Shown: positions 22,477 to 35,090 of the stretch, one piece after another
Position numbering within the stretch: position 1 is the first letter of the stretch
How the letters are laid out: every line of letters begins with the position of its first letter
Translations under genes and position numbers: made by a program
Notes under the pieces: generated by a model
Database searches by the model: none
Told to the model about the DNA's origin: nothing
Seen by the model: only the letters and a program-made list of their open reading frames with translations
DNA from: Primula veris
Taxonomy: Eukaryota; Streptophyta; Magnoliopsida; Ericales; Primulaceae
Direction of reading: 5' to 3'
DNA: 64,000 nt
Assembly (NCBI GenBank): GCA_963682055.1
Contig: OY821743.1
Coordinates: 34,396,702-34,460,701 of the forward strand

Positions 22477-23489
22477 GTTTAGACCAATGTTATTGCATTT
22501 TAGTAGTACTGTTTTTTTATAGATTACCAGATTTTGATCAGTAATAAATTTGGGATTATAATTTGCGAAAACATTTTATTGAATTGATAAAGTATATTTT
22601 TCTCTTTGAAAGGTAGACTTTATCGATTCAATAAAATGTTTTAGCAAATTACAATACCAAATTTATTATTGATCAATGATCTGGTAATCTATAAAAAATG
22701 ATACTAGCTAGTAGAATGCAATATTGGTCTAAACTCTAAAGTGTATTTTTGTCTTTGAAACGTATGCTTTTGGTTTGTTGGTACATATTTATACGTGATT
22801 TGTCTGACCCTTACATACAAACAAAAGAAGTGGTGTTTCGTTCTGGATTTTGTCTGTGGTGTATATTTAATTTCTTTGGGTTTTTTTTTCCTAAAAAAAG
22901 TCCTTAATGATCCAACTCCTAGTATTATTTTGTGGAACACATAAATAAATTTTAAAACTTCGATACCCTAAACATTAGCACTAAAGTGTAATTTACCCTC
23001 TTAATGACATTCTCAAGAATAATTGGTTAATTTCAAAAAGAAATATAAAAGGAACAAATTGCTCAGAGTAACAACCGTAGTATCTATATTAGTTTTCCTA
23101 AAAAAACCTAACAATACACTTTCTTGTTCTTGAACTAGAAATGAGCATTGTAATTTGTAAACCTCTTTTATTTATGTGTCTTGTAATCACCATTTATGTG
23201 TCTTGTAATCACTATCAAAAACTTTGTTTACAAAATTTATTTATGTGTTCCACAAAATAATACTAGGAGTTGGATCATAAAGGACTTTTTTTTTAGGAAA
23301 AAAAACCCCAAAGAAATTAAATATACACCACAGACAAAATCCAGAACGAGACGCCATTCTTTAATTATTTGTATGTAAGGGTCAGACAAATCGCGCATAA
23401 ATATGCACCAACAAACCAAAAAAGCATACGTTTCAAAGAGCAAAAGATACTTTAGAGTTTAGACCAATATTGCATTCTACTAGTATCAT
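22477..23489. repeat. Compound inverted repeat (three related arms, foldback element)
   Basis: Two inverted pairs share an arm. The first is 22477-22734: both ends read GTTTAGACCAAT.TTGCATT outward and fold over about 115 bases with a short loop near 22600. The second pairs 22698-22964 with 23231-23489 over about 260 bases with few mismatches, spaced by about 270 bp; the outer tip of each arm is again the GCAATATTGGTCTAAACTCTA segment. No coding capacity is seen. It resembles a foldback or long-TIR MITE that has duplicated one arm. Confidence 0.85.
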
Positions 23490-23754
23490 TTAATTAAGAT
23501 TCAAAATTCTTAATTTAAGTGTACCGAGTTTACCGATCAAACTTATTTCGTGTACAGTTTACCAATTATAGCTTGATTTAGTGTACAAGTTGAGTTTAGT
23601 ACACGAAATCAAGTTTAGTTACTAAACTTAGTACACTACATCAAGATTTTGAATCACGAGTACACAAAATCGAAATTTTGTGTAAATACAGAAACTAAAG
23701 AGTAGTTTTCCCGTCATTAACATGCATCACGTACAATTTACAGAAACAACTATT

Positions 23755-24370
23755 TCGTGATTTACTGAGGGTGGTTTTATTTGGGCTTTTTATACCAAAA
23801 TTGATAGTAAAGCTGGATTTGAACCTGAAATCAAAGCTCTCAAGACGCAATGCAAATTTTTAATTAAAAAAATTGCTTATTTGAGTCTAATTGCCTGCAT
23901 CTAGTTCATATTATTAAAGGGAAAAGAAAGTGTCCTTGACAATATTTATATTTAATAGAAAAAATACTAACGGCGTTTATCAACAATCAAAAGCAATTAT
24001 TACACACAGAAATAGAATGAAATAAGCGCGCTGATTACCTTGCTAATCTAGGTAGACGAAGACCCCATTTGATTTCCGACTGTTAGAAAGAATTTCCTCA
24101 GGAGCTAATAGATATCATCGACACAAAGGCTTCACTACAAAAAAATACCCAAATCGCGACAGGATTAGTAACGGTATTTTTTGTTACGAGCTTATTAGCG
24201 ACGGTTTTTATGACGGCTTTGTGACAGTTTAGTCAATTTGCGACAGATTTGTGACAGATTTTTAAATTAGTGACAAGCTTATGACAGATTTTGACTTTAA
24301 CTAAATCAAACATTATTTTGTAGTGCTTGCGGAATTTCACATATTCGTGTGAAGCAAAAACTTAGTTTAG
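23755..24370 (+). pseudogene. LINE RNase H relic split by a CACTA MITE
   Basis: Fragments read GGFIWAFYTKIDSKAGFEPE and IKALKTQC (RNase H with its Glu), then KRADYLANLGRRRPHLIS (the terminal RNase H helix with its Asp) and ELIDIIDTKA. After the MITE, CGISHIRVK continues the usual LINE C-terminus. The segment is full of frameshifts. It is a different LINE copy from the one at 5.6-7.9 kb. Confidence 0.75.
24133..24325. mobile_element. CACTA (EnSpm) MITE, copy 2, 193 bp
   Basis: Intact ends CACTACAAAAAAATACCC and ATTATTTTGTAGTG are flanked by CTT on both sides (24130-24132 and 24326-24328), the 3-bp CACTA target duplication. Excision in silico gives DTKA-CGISHIRV, an uninterrupted LINE reading frame. 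The same family, in reverse orientation and of equal length, sits at 3910-4102. Confidence 0.93.
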
Positions 24371-25753
24371 AAAGGACTTTGGGGGAGATGAAATCGATAT
24401 TGCTTTTTTTCTCTCTAGGATTATTTGTATTAGGTGGAAATGAAGAGGCGAGGCAATGAGACGTGGCCGGGACGTGGCTTTCTTACAAAATTTTCACACA
24501 TGCGGTTCCTCAAATTTTCTCCGCCTTTCAATTGAAGCTCGCCTTTCTTCGCCTTTTATTGCACCTGTATTTTGTTATCTTTCCATTTGGGTCTCTATTT
24601 AAGGAAATCTTCTTTTGATACTATTATTTTGTTTAGCTTTCCCTCATATTTTTTTATTTTACTCAATTCATTAATATATGTACGTGGGATTTTCCCACCA
24701 TTTATATAAAAAAACTATTTGGTGATTTACTAAATCAAGATTATGTTTCTCTTTATACAATGTAATGTTCTATGAAATTAGGCTCCTAAGAAATCAACTA
24801 TTTGACCATCAAAAGTGATAAAAAAAAAAAAACTCATTCAGCAATGCCCATTGTAGAAACCTTTTCTCCAATATAATCGACTCAAAATTGGTTAGGGTTG
24901 AAAAATTTAATTTAACTATTAAAAAGATGGTAATTTTTATTTGTTCACTTTCCTAACCATACATCGATCCATGGTTTAGAAACAACTGTTTGGTAATGTA
25001 CTAAAAGTCTAAATCAGATATGTTTGTTCATATTTTTCTATCTACCAAACAAACTCTTTCCATTAGTACCATTTTTGTTTATAGAAGAAACTGACCTATA
25101 TTGTTTGAGGGCCTTAATTAATATAATGTGCTATGTAAAGATCGATCACATGAAATTTCTTATCCAATAATTAAAGTTTTTAGCTTACTCAATCTGTAGC
25201 TATGATTTTGTAGTTAAAGCTAATCTATAGCTATTGGCGATAATAATATGATAGAATTAGAAGTATTAACTCATTGGTATTTCAAATCAAGTAGGAGTAC
25301 TATGTAAAACACTATTTAAAATACCACATATGAGGGGCAACCAATGGACCCCTTTCTTATTTATATCAATGTAGTATTATCTTTTGAATATGAACAAATT
25401 AAAATTGATCAAGCTCTAACTGGAAAACAGCAAAAAAAAAAAAAAGTAAATTTATATGAATTTGAGTCTTTTGACCTTAGTTTTTTTTTTTTTTTTTTGG
25501 ACTATAGTTTACAACATGTAGGATGTAGCGTCCATTCACGTTTTATTTATGCATGGTTGTGGTGTACACATCAGCAGTTTTTAGTGGCTATATATACCCC
25601 CACGTCAGATAATTTCTTTTTTTAAAAAGGTTATCAGATGGGGAAATTAGTTGGGAGACACCGAATTTGTTTGACCCATTATATCACAATACAATTCAAG
25701 GATTAACAAATTTAGGATTTGATAACTAATTTTTGTTTTTTTTAAATTTTCAA

Positions 25754-25957
25754 TAAATTAGGATTTGATAAATTTAAAAATCCAAATAAAAATATGAAAT
25801 ATTAGAAAGGTCTACTATAAACTTAAATACTAATCATTAATTATACCGAGTATTTGATTAGTATTTAAGTTTATGTTAGACCCTAATGTTTCATATTTTT
25901 ATTTGGGTTTGTAATGTGTTTTACAGTTTGTTTCTAATTTATCAAATCCGAATTTGT
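25754..25957. repeat. Inverted repeat hairpin, ~100-bp arms
   Basis: AATTAGGATTTGATAAATT on the left is mirrored by the inverse of AATTCGGATTTGATAAATTA on the right. The arms continue through CCAAATAAAAATATGAAA and ACTTAAATACTAATC to a centre near 25850. It looks like a small foldback MITE; no clear target duplication. Confidence 0.65.
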
Positions 25958-26460
25958 TCAAAATAGAAAAATTAAATTATTTATTGAAAAAGACCACATA
26001 ATCATTCATAGTTTTTGTTAACTCTTATCCCTTGGATTAGATTGTTTTTTTATCCAATGGATCAAACGAATTAAGGGTAGGCTACCTGATAAATCTAGTG
26101 CAGCAAAAACGGATGCTAGAGAGGCTATTCTCAAATTTTTGCCAAATGGTTTCTCATGAGAAAATTTGGATCACTGCCATTTATCTAAAGCCAGATACTA
26201 CTAAACAACTTTCATTAAGTTGCACCTTTATTTTCCATCTCAAAAAATATTATGCTTAAATTGAGATATATATAAAAGAATATAATCTCCAAGTTAAACA
26301 TAATACATAAATTACGAGATACACATATGGAGATTATGTTAACAAATAACAAACACGTTACATGTATATTTATGATAATTTAGCTAAATATAAGATTTCG
26401 TATCAAGAAGATTCAAATTGGTTCAAAGTTGAAAATATTGTGGTCGTAATGAGAAGGTGT

Positions 26461-26658
26461 GCATATGTACGGCGTATAACGTAAAATGTAGAAACAACTT
26501 AAAAAGTTAATTGTTGCAAGAAATCTTAAATAAATATTTTACATCATGTTAAACTTAATGCATATGTACGGCGTATAACGTAAAATGTAGAAACAACTTA
26601 AAAAGTTAATTGTTGCAAGAAACCTTAAATAAATATTTTACATCATGTTAAACTTAAT
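26461..26658. repeat. Recent 99-bp tandem duplication
   Basis: 26461-26559 and 26560-26658 differ by about one base (AAATCTT versus AAACCTT). The unit starts GCATATGTACGGCGTATAAC. The near identity implies a young event. Confidence 0.88.
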
Positions 26659-27329
26659 GAAACTAGATATATATTGTTGCAAATGTAACGTTTTTTTTTA
26701 TTACTGAAGACAAAAATTTATTAACATGGGAAATAAAAATGAACTGACAATTTAAAGTGTATTTCAGTTAGTTGTCATATACCACCTACCAAGTTGGAAA
26801 CAAAAACTTATTGACTATATAGTCTATTGCTATATAGATTATTATTATAGAGAAGCTTTACTACTATAAAAAAAAAAAAAAAAACTAATAGTATATATGA
26901 AAAAGAGGAACCCTGAAAAGAAATAAAAAGTACTCCTAATTTGAAAACAAACAACACCGGAATTGGGTTTGTTACAACAAGAAAATACATATATTTATGT
27001 CAATTGTATTTTATCTGGAAAACATACTATAGCTATACTTTTGAGGCCGGTATAATAGTACTCAATTTTGTGCCCTACATATACAAAAAAAAAATTCCAG
27101 GAAAACAAAGGTAGAAATACCTAAAGAATACGATCCTAAATGAATGCTCTAATTTTTGTACAGAAACCAATATCCTACTCTTTGTATTACCCAAGTACAC
27201 TCCCTTCTCAACCGTTTTCCAATCGATGTGTATGTAAAAGAAAACCGCTCAGGCACACCTCGAAACTTGAAATTTGAGCTACCAAAGGTAAAGTTCATAC
27301 AAATTCGGCTTTTGTACTTCTGCACAGGC

Positions 27330-30300
27330 TTATACGCGCACTAATTGTAACATTTGCGTTCTCAGACTGCAATCTTCCACCTGGGTTGAATTATATTGTG
27401 CGTATCAGTAATAGTAAAAATCTCATGTACCTTGAGTATGTGACTGTTACGATGAATATGGTTTTGGTGTACATAATTGTATACAGAGGAAGTTCTTACA
27501 CAGTGTAGCATAACTCATAATCGATTATCTTACCTGCACAGCTGTTACACTGGACAAGAGATCTCTGCATTGTTCAAGTGAAGCACGTTCATTTATTGAA
27601 ATGCCTGCTACTTCAGAGGCTAATGAATTTGTTTGAACGACCTGAAAGTTAATCAAAGACATGATTAGAGGATAGATACAAAAGAAAGAAAAGCAAAAAG
27701 AAGATAAGCTACTAAGATAAAGCCTCTTTAACAGGATAACAATAGCACAGAAGCAAGGGAACTAGAACTTCAATCATTCAGAATCTTACGGAGTTAAATT
27801 GGTTTATTCTCAGGTTACTCGCATGCAAAAAGTGAGATAAATTGCTTAATCAAATTTCATAATTAACAAAATAAGGTACAGTGTGCGGTAAATGTGATGA
27901 AATGGAATAAATATCCAATATGTGTATGATTTTTCATTTGAAAAAACGTGGAGAACAACTTTACACAGCAAGCTGAATTCTTAATACCGGGCTAGTTGTA
28001 ACATGAAGCAGCTACATTGTGGTGCTATAAAGCAATTATAATGCGCTTAAATGTAAATACATGCTCAAGAATAACACCCGATCATGTCGCTAAATTCTTA
28101 AGACCAATTTCAATCATCTCGTATCATGAAGTTATTTTTCCGGTTGCTATTTTTGAATCACTAAAATGCACTTCACCATACTTACATTCCTGGTTATGAC
28201 ATTAAAACTTATCGTTATCAAGGATGGTGCATACATGAAGTTACTTTTCCGGTTGCTATTTTTGAATCACTAAAATGCACTTCACCATACTTGCATTCCT
28301 GCTTATGACATCAAAACTTATCATTATCAAGGATGGTGCATAACTGTGTGCTCGTTATGCACAAGTCATGAAGTGTTTCGGTGGTGAGCAATGACTGTTG
28401 TGAATCCTTCCCATCTCATTTTTTAGCTTTCAGACCAATATCCACAGATAAATATTCATCCTTTAAAAATCTGACGTGGTTCCCAGAATCAATTCGTGTA
28501 ATAGATAGTCTTACAAGAAACAACTGTTGTTTTAAAGGTTTTGGCAATTTACTTTATACAGTAATAAATGTTTCAGTGGTGAGTAATCAGTGTTGTGATT
28601 CCTTCCCCTCTCATTTTTTAAGCTTTCAATCAAACTGTATCCAAATAGATAAATATTCATCCTTTAAAATCTGATGAGGTTCCCAGAAGCAATTTTTTGC
28701 CAAACTAACTGAACAGGTTAGAACTATGACAAATGTTCTCAAAACAGTAATGAGCGTCAAAGTCACTGAGATTACAATAAGCAGGGACAATAATTCAAAA
28801 GTAAAACATCTAACCTTCTCCAATAAACCACATAACGATGATCCTATTCCATTCATCACATCAACTGCTGAAGAGATACAATCTTCAACTTCTTGAATAT
28901 TAGCCTACATAAAAAAGATACCATACATGTAATGATAACATGCTTCTTCATGCCATCGAGTAGAAAAGCTAATCTACGACACTAGTAAATTAACTAATTT
29001 ACTATATAAAAAAACAAATTACCAACATTAATATGAAAATGCCAATTCCATTTTAAATGGTCCTTTTTGGACTATTCCATTTAGTGGTACATAAAAAATC
29101 TGACATGGAATAAAGTGCCTCTTCATACTGATTCAGTATTTGTATCCAAAATCAGTTCATCTAAGTGAATGTACGAAAGTCAAAATCAGTTTATTTAACT
29201 AGCATGTGAGCATGTCAATCGAAGTGAATGTACGAAAGTCAAAATCAGTTTATTTGACTAGTATGTGAGTATGTCAATCGAAGTGCATGCCATGAATATC
29301 AGACTGCGTGAATAAGTTCGTTCTGTAAAAAACTAATATACGACATTCAGAAAAAGAAGAAGCTAATGCACACCATTAGTTAAAAAAAAGAACGTCGAAT
29401 TCCCTTTTAAATTGTTCTTTTTTGGACCTTCCGATTAAGTGGTATATGAAAATCTTCATATTCATTTAGTGCTTCATCATGCGCTATTCAGTAGTTAGAT
29501 CCAAGATCGGTTCATTAAAGTGAATGCACATCAAAACTGAAAATCAGTTGCACTATCTGGGAAAGGAAAACCTTTTGTAGCCGTAATGAGAATTCAGTCC
29601 CAAATGGACCATTAAATGGTAATATCCCCTAAAAAAACACGTACCTTGGCGCCACCTACAAGTGGAAGTCGAATCGTGCTTGCTTCCAACGATTCAACAG
29701 CCCCTTCTAAACATCTTAAGTAATCACCGTCAAAAACCTCCCAATCATCCAAAAAACGCATCTAAAATGGAAAAAAAATGAGAAATCAAAAACAAATTAA
29801 GGAAATTTAGAGTAGGAACATTAATTATATGGAGAAGAAAAAAAAAACGCTAACAACAGAGAAATATTATAGTTTTAACTTCTTACTTGTCCATTTAGGA
29901 GGGAATATAGCTTCAGTTTCTGCCGCAACTGCTGTAGCTCCAGTCTTTTGGAATTGACAGAATGCCGCAATTCTAAGGTTTTCTCCCAAGCATTGCATAG
30001 ACTTTTCTGTAGAAACATGGAACTTACGGTTTAGTCTAAGTGCCGAATACTATAATAACTACTTAAACTATCTTAAACTTTTTTCCAAGAGCTGTAGTGC
30101 ACAGAAAGCCACCAACTAACTGAAAATGAAACACAACTGCTGCTTAAATTTGAAAAAATAGTTAATTTGCACTTAAGATGCAAATTGAAAAAGGATGAAT
30201 TTCTTGGGAACAGGTGAAGAACTAAATATTATAGAATGCAGAGAGGATCAAATCTAAAAGTTTGTGCCCGGAAGAAAAACCCACCACCATTGCATAGACT

Positions 30301-33300
30301 TAATTCATGTATGATTGTTTTCACGCATAAGAAGCAAGATAGTTTGATATGCAGACAGACTAGTAGAAAACAGTATAATTTTCACGGGCAGGCTTGTCAT
30401 GACAAGATTATGCCTAATATCGAGATCATGTCAATCCAAGTTTGAGGTACTGCACACTTTTATTTTAATATTATAGAATGCAGATAGGATCAAGGAATTT
30501 AATGTCTACGGTCAAAAGAAACGGGAAATCAGACTAACCAATAATTCCAGCTTTGTCAAAAGCTTATTCTCTTTCTCATGTCAGACCTCACAATTTGTTA
30601 ATTTAGTAAAAGTAATAAACTTAAAAGATCTAGACTGTCAAATACACCCACAAAATGCCACTAATGTGAAAAAAACATCACCGATTGCTCTCTTACATTA
30701 AAGTTATGTTTATTCTCCCAAACTATGAAACACTGGAAAAAAAATACCAAATATATATTCCTGTAGGTGGATCTTTCCACATATTTACAGACAAAGCATT
30801 TCATTTCAAAGTGAAAATGCAAGATGAAAAATTTGGCAAATGTCGTCAAGCAAGGCATCAATCACATTCATAGTTAACAATTCAAGATAACTAAAAAATT
30901 TCAACAACTCATGAAAATTTACCAGCTGTTAAAACAAAGTCCACATGGAAATAAATTCGAGAAGTATTACCTCCGCCATGTCCTTTTGGACTTGCATCGT
31001 GGACATTGCCCTTGCATTAGCTAACCGCCATTGCAAATGGTGGTTATAAAGCATCCTCAACTCGTGTATATCGGCATTTTTATTCTCCCCAACCTTCCCT
31101 CGTCTTGCATCAAAGCTAAGAATCGACGGGGTGTTGATAACGCTATCGTTCATCGTGTTCCCCAATCCGGTTCCCACTCTAGACGGGCTGAGCTTCCCTC
31201 TCCTCACTGGTGACAAGGTCGAAGGAACCTTGCTAGGAGGGGATGAAGCAGGATTACTATCACTAAAAGACTTCTTTATCGAATTTTGTTCGGGTAATTT
31301 CCGGAGTCTGCTAGCGGTCTCTTGCCAGAACCTAGCTGGCACCGCAATTGCACGAGGTCTTCTCGAAGTGACACTCTCAGAGTCTGAAGAAGGCGGATCA
31401 GAGGCTGTCCTAGATCCTGTACAAAGAAATTTGCAGGAAACTGTTTACTTAAAAAAAAACACGTTTTTTTATGAAAGGGCACTCTTGAGTCTTTGCATCT
31501 ATGTGCAACTCCAATTGAAAATTATAATATTTCTTCCATAACTTCTGTTAAACATAGATATATTTACGGTTTTTTCTGGATGCAACATTTAATAGATATG
31601 CAGACTTGTCTCAGAGTAAGAGAAAAGCTGGATTCATACAGCTTTAGATGGCTAACTAAATACATCACAGTTAAGAAAAATTAGTTAAGCTGAGATAAAA
31701 AAAAAATGTTACAGCCAAACAAGTCATTGATTCTTGAAGGAAATACTACGGTTTACTAATGCCATGAGTGAGCGTATCATACGTTCAGATCATCGCATGC
31801 ATAGCTTTGGCTCTAGTTCAATTGCAGATTCGACTGTGCCAAGAACTAACTGGGCAATTTACCGGCTTTTCATGTTGTTTATTTTAATAATTACTTACTA
31901 TTCTTTCCAAATCCTATAAATGGCTTAAAAAAACGTTATATGGAACAGAACTCGGTTCAAAATTGTCTAAAACATTACAAAGTAGAAGTAACATCCATGT
32001 ATGAAAATATAATATTTTCGATCCTCTACACAACCTAATAATAATTAGATATTCGGAACAACCACCACGGCGAAAAGCTTTTACAGGCCACCTATAGATT
32101 GAACCATCCAGGTATAATCACATTACAAATTTTAATAAAATACAATGACCCTCAATTGTGGCATATTTCTGATCCAAACAAGTGCAAACCAACTTTACAA
32201 TTGATGTTGGTGAGAACCTACGAGTGCTGATACCGTCTTGAGAAATATTTTCAACTAAAGATCAAGCTAAACATATAAACTTATATTTTAATCCCACATA
32301 AGTACATAACCAATGTTCTAAAAAGGCACAAAATAGTCGCTTAGTAGCTAATCCCACTTAATGTTGCGTAATTAACTAAGTGCCTAAAGTCCGCCTACCG
32401 TCTAATTTCCGCCTATACCCTGTCCAGACTCGCTTTTTAAAACACTACAAGCCAGAAACAATTAATCCCGCTTAATTCATAATTTACAATGACTTAGGCG
32501 CCTGAACTCCGCCTACCATGTAATTTCTACCTAAGCGTCGTAATGGCTCGCCGACATAATTCCTAATTCACCAACTTTAAAGACAGTTACTGCAGTGAAA
32601 ATCGGGTAACAAAGTTCTACAAAGATGATTCTGTGATGACCACAAACCAGAAACGGAAGATAGTCGTCCTAATTGATTAATTAGCAATATATAAACTACT
32701 ACTGCAAATAGAATCAGGTAACAAAGTTCTATGAAGATTGTCATTCTGCTATGACCACTAACCAAAAACGGAAGATAGGCGAATATCATCAACAGACTGT
32801 TGTAGTTGCAAAGCCCTCGCCACTCCGGTCTTTTTCTCCACACCACCGCCACAATCCAAACTTCTCGTCCCTGGCCACCTCCGGCTCTCGCTACTCGGCC
32901 TCGTATTCTCATCTCTCCGCCTCTCTACAGCCGGAGTGGGGGCCGGTTTTGTCTTACTGACAGGCACGGCAACCATCTCCCCTTGGAAAGAAACACAAAG
33001 ACTCCTTTTCGACCCATTCCCTTCTAGCAGCCTCTCTGCTGCCGTCATCTGTGGCTGGCGTCGGTCCACTGACCTTGACCTGTTCCCTGCCACCGAACCT
33101 GGTGATTAATTTTAATAAAATAGAATTAAATTGGAGTGGTTTTACATATTTAAATTCAGAATGCAACCAGTGGCGAAACTAGGATCAGTTGTTGTGTTGT
33201 AAAACTGAAATCGACAATATTTTTATTGTTATTATATTGCAGGATGTTGAATAGCTAAGATCAGTAATTGTACGTGGATTTCAATTTTTAAAATAAATGG

Positions 33301-34970
33301 TAAAAAAATAATGGTTTTCTTAATATACTAGTGTTGTAGTCACTTTTATCCTACTTCCGGTTAAAAATGAAGTAAGGTTCTGTTGATGTGCCAATTCAGC
33401 ATACGATCGTGCTAAAAGGTTAAAACGACAAATAATTTTTTGAAAAACGATACAAAATCAGTTTTGTAACTGATATGCAGTAGTAACGAATTGTAGCCTA
33501 ATTCTACTTCCTCCCTTGAACATATAAATAAGATTGAAAATGGGTTAAATTTCCCACAAATCTCCTCTAATTCATAAGTTCAATTATAAGGAAATATATG
33601 CTCAATTTTAAGCCATAACAATTTTTATTCATAACAATTTTTAAAGAAAATGGCAAAAATCGGGTTAATATTCTAGTGTGGTAGCCACTTTTAACCTATC
33701 TCTGATTAAAAATGGGATAACTTCTCCTTAGATTATTATACCATAATTCATATTTAATAAGCTCAATTATAGGGAAACATACTCTCAATTTTCAGATCAT
33801 TACAAATTCAAAAATAAATAAAACCACACACAAACACATGGTATAAAATGGTGAAAATTAGGGGTTTTTCAAAAATGATAAAAAAGGAATAATTGCTAAA
33901 ATCTCCTTTAGATTATACCATAATTTATAAGCTCAATTATAGGAAAAGATATTCCCAATTCTCAAATCATAGCACATTAAAACACACTTATACAATACTT
34001 CATAAGCTGAGTTATATAAAAAAAAAAGGGTTTTATAGGTTTACTACACCAAACTATCTGTTTCTAACGATTTGGGTACCCACCTTTCAAAATTTTCAAT
34101 TTAGATACCACACTATAATAACTTTCTAATTTAGGTACCACCGTCTAAATAAATCACGGAATCATGTCACGTGACATTTGACAAACATTAATTTGAGAGG
34201 CCAGTTTGACAATTTTGCACAAAAATATGTCATCCTATAAAAACGTTTCCCCCAATTTCACAGATAACAAAAATTTGGATTATATGCTAATTTTTTTTTG
34301 TGTGAAATTGGGTGGAAATTTTTTTCTAATATGACATATTTTTGTATAAAATTGTCAAATTAGCCTCTCAAATTAATATTTGTCAAATGTCACGTGACAT
34401 GATTCCGTGATTTATTTAGACGGTGGTACCTAAATTAGAGAGTTATTACAGTGTGATATCCAAATTGAAAAATTTGAAAGATGGGTATCCAAATCGTTAA
34501 CACCACTGTAGTTTCGTGTAATAAATGTATTTTTTCCTATAAAAAAGCATATTCTCAATTCTCAAATCATAACAAATTAACAAACACACACAATGACACA
34601 CACTTATATAGTTATATACAATAGATTAATAAACTTAAATATTGCATTCTGTTTAAATATGTCTATATATACATAAATTTACTTGTAACCTAAGAGCTCG
34701 GCCGCCCCTAAATTAAATACCCGGAACGGACGGAGTCGGGATGGGAGTGTTGGGAGCGGTCCTAACGGTGACAGGAGAGGGGCTCCGGACTGATGATGAC
34801 GTGGCAGAGGGAGTAGAAAGGTACCTAGAAGTCACCTCTCTCGATTTAGGTCTCCGATGAGGCGGCAGCGCAACGGGATCGGAGGAGGGGAGGAGAGGGG
34901 GACGTTTCGGTGGAGGATGAGATGTGAGCTTATTAGGGTTTGGCGTTGAAGAAGATACATTGGTCGCCAT
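27330..34970 (-). CDS. QWRF-motif microtubule-associated protein (EDE1/AUG8 family)
   Basis: Eight exons with GT-AG borders and matching phases: 34970-34721, 33098-32763, 31416-30971, 30006-29887, 29761-29645, 28904-28815, 27641-27534, 27380-27330, giving 505 aa. The N-terminus is basic and Ser/Pro-rich with RRPKSREVTSRYLS (about residues 37-50) and KRSLCVSFQGE, both typical of the family. Exon 3 ends with the signature region, here LQWRLANAR (about 323-331), Leu replacing the Phe of QWRF. The helical C-terminal part carries KSLCNAWEKTLELR, RLPLVGGAK, SAVDVMNGIGSSLCGLLEK and CSLRTQMLQL. Members such as EDE1 and AUG8 bind mitotic microtubules, AUG8-type proteins as part of augmin. Length fits the EDE1 subgroup better than the longer SCO3/AUG8 proteins. 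No disabling change is seen. Confidence 0.92.
28125..28342. repeat. 109-bp tandem duplication in QWRF gene intron 6
   Basis: 28125-28233 and 28234-28342 are about 95% alike, beginning CATGAAGTTA.TTTTCCGG and ending GGATGGTGCATA. Just beyond, 28372-28495 and 28568-28697 form a second, more diverged direct repeat (TTTC.GTGGTGAG.AAT...TTCCC.TCTCATTTTTTA). Confidence 0.85.
29163..29290. repeat. 59-bp tandem repeat in QWRF gene intron 5
   Basis: Two full units starting AAGTGAATGTACGAAAGTC (29163 and 29222) are followed by the start of a third at 29281. They lie well away from the splice sites. Confidence 0.8.
32320..32560. repeat. Dispersed-repeat-like segment in QWRF gene intron 2
   Basis: Phrases such as TTAGGCGCCTGAACTCCGCC and AAGTGCCTAAAGTCCGCCTA alternate in a way typical of a widespread plant interspersed repeat rich in GGCGCCTAGGCGG-like words. 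No ends or target duplication were resolved. Confidence 0.4.
32607..32781. repeat. Tandem duplication copying the 3' end of QWRF exon 2 and its splice donor
   Basis: 32607-32670 and 32716-32781 share GGTAACAAAGTTCTA, TATGACCAC-like sequence and ACGGAAGATAG. The right copy holds the last ~20 bases of exon 2 plus the true donor (minus strand G|GTTAGT); the left copy, inside the intron, holds a decoy donor G|GTTTGT. Confidence 0.75.
34041..34524. mobile_element. Foldback element with ~200-bp inverted repeats in QWRF intron 1
   Basis: The left arm starts TTACTACACCAAACTA and the right arm ends with the inverse TAGTTTCGTGTAATAA. The arms match almost throughout, including the palindrome GTCACGTGAC and CGGAATCATGTC, and meet in a loop around 34260. 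No coding sequence is present; the family is not recognised and target duplication is unclear. Confidence 0.8.
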
Positions 34971-35035
34971 TGTTTTGTTATCCTATATCTTTATTTATAT
35001 ATGTATATGTGTATATATATATATGTGTGTGTATG

Positions 35036-35066
<31 letters not shown>

Positions 35067-35090
35067 GGTTTTTAGAGGAGTTTGGGAATA

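Larger units (their letters stand above)
24371..27329. other. Intergenic, AT-rich, with hairpin and tandem duplication
   Basis: No gene is seen. Noted items are the hairpin at 25754-25957, a 99-bp tandem duplication at 26461-26658, and poly-A/T runs near 25435-25500 and 26868-26884. The 3' UTR of the minus-strand QWRF gene should end somewhere below 27330. Confidence 0.5.

Noticed and set aside
31131..31541. 136-aa plus-strand ORF
   Set aside because: It is the complement of QWRF gene exon 3 and has no recognisable domain.
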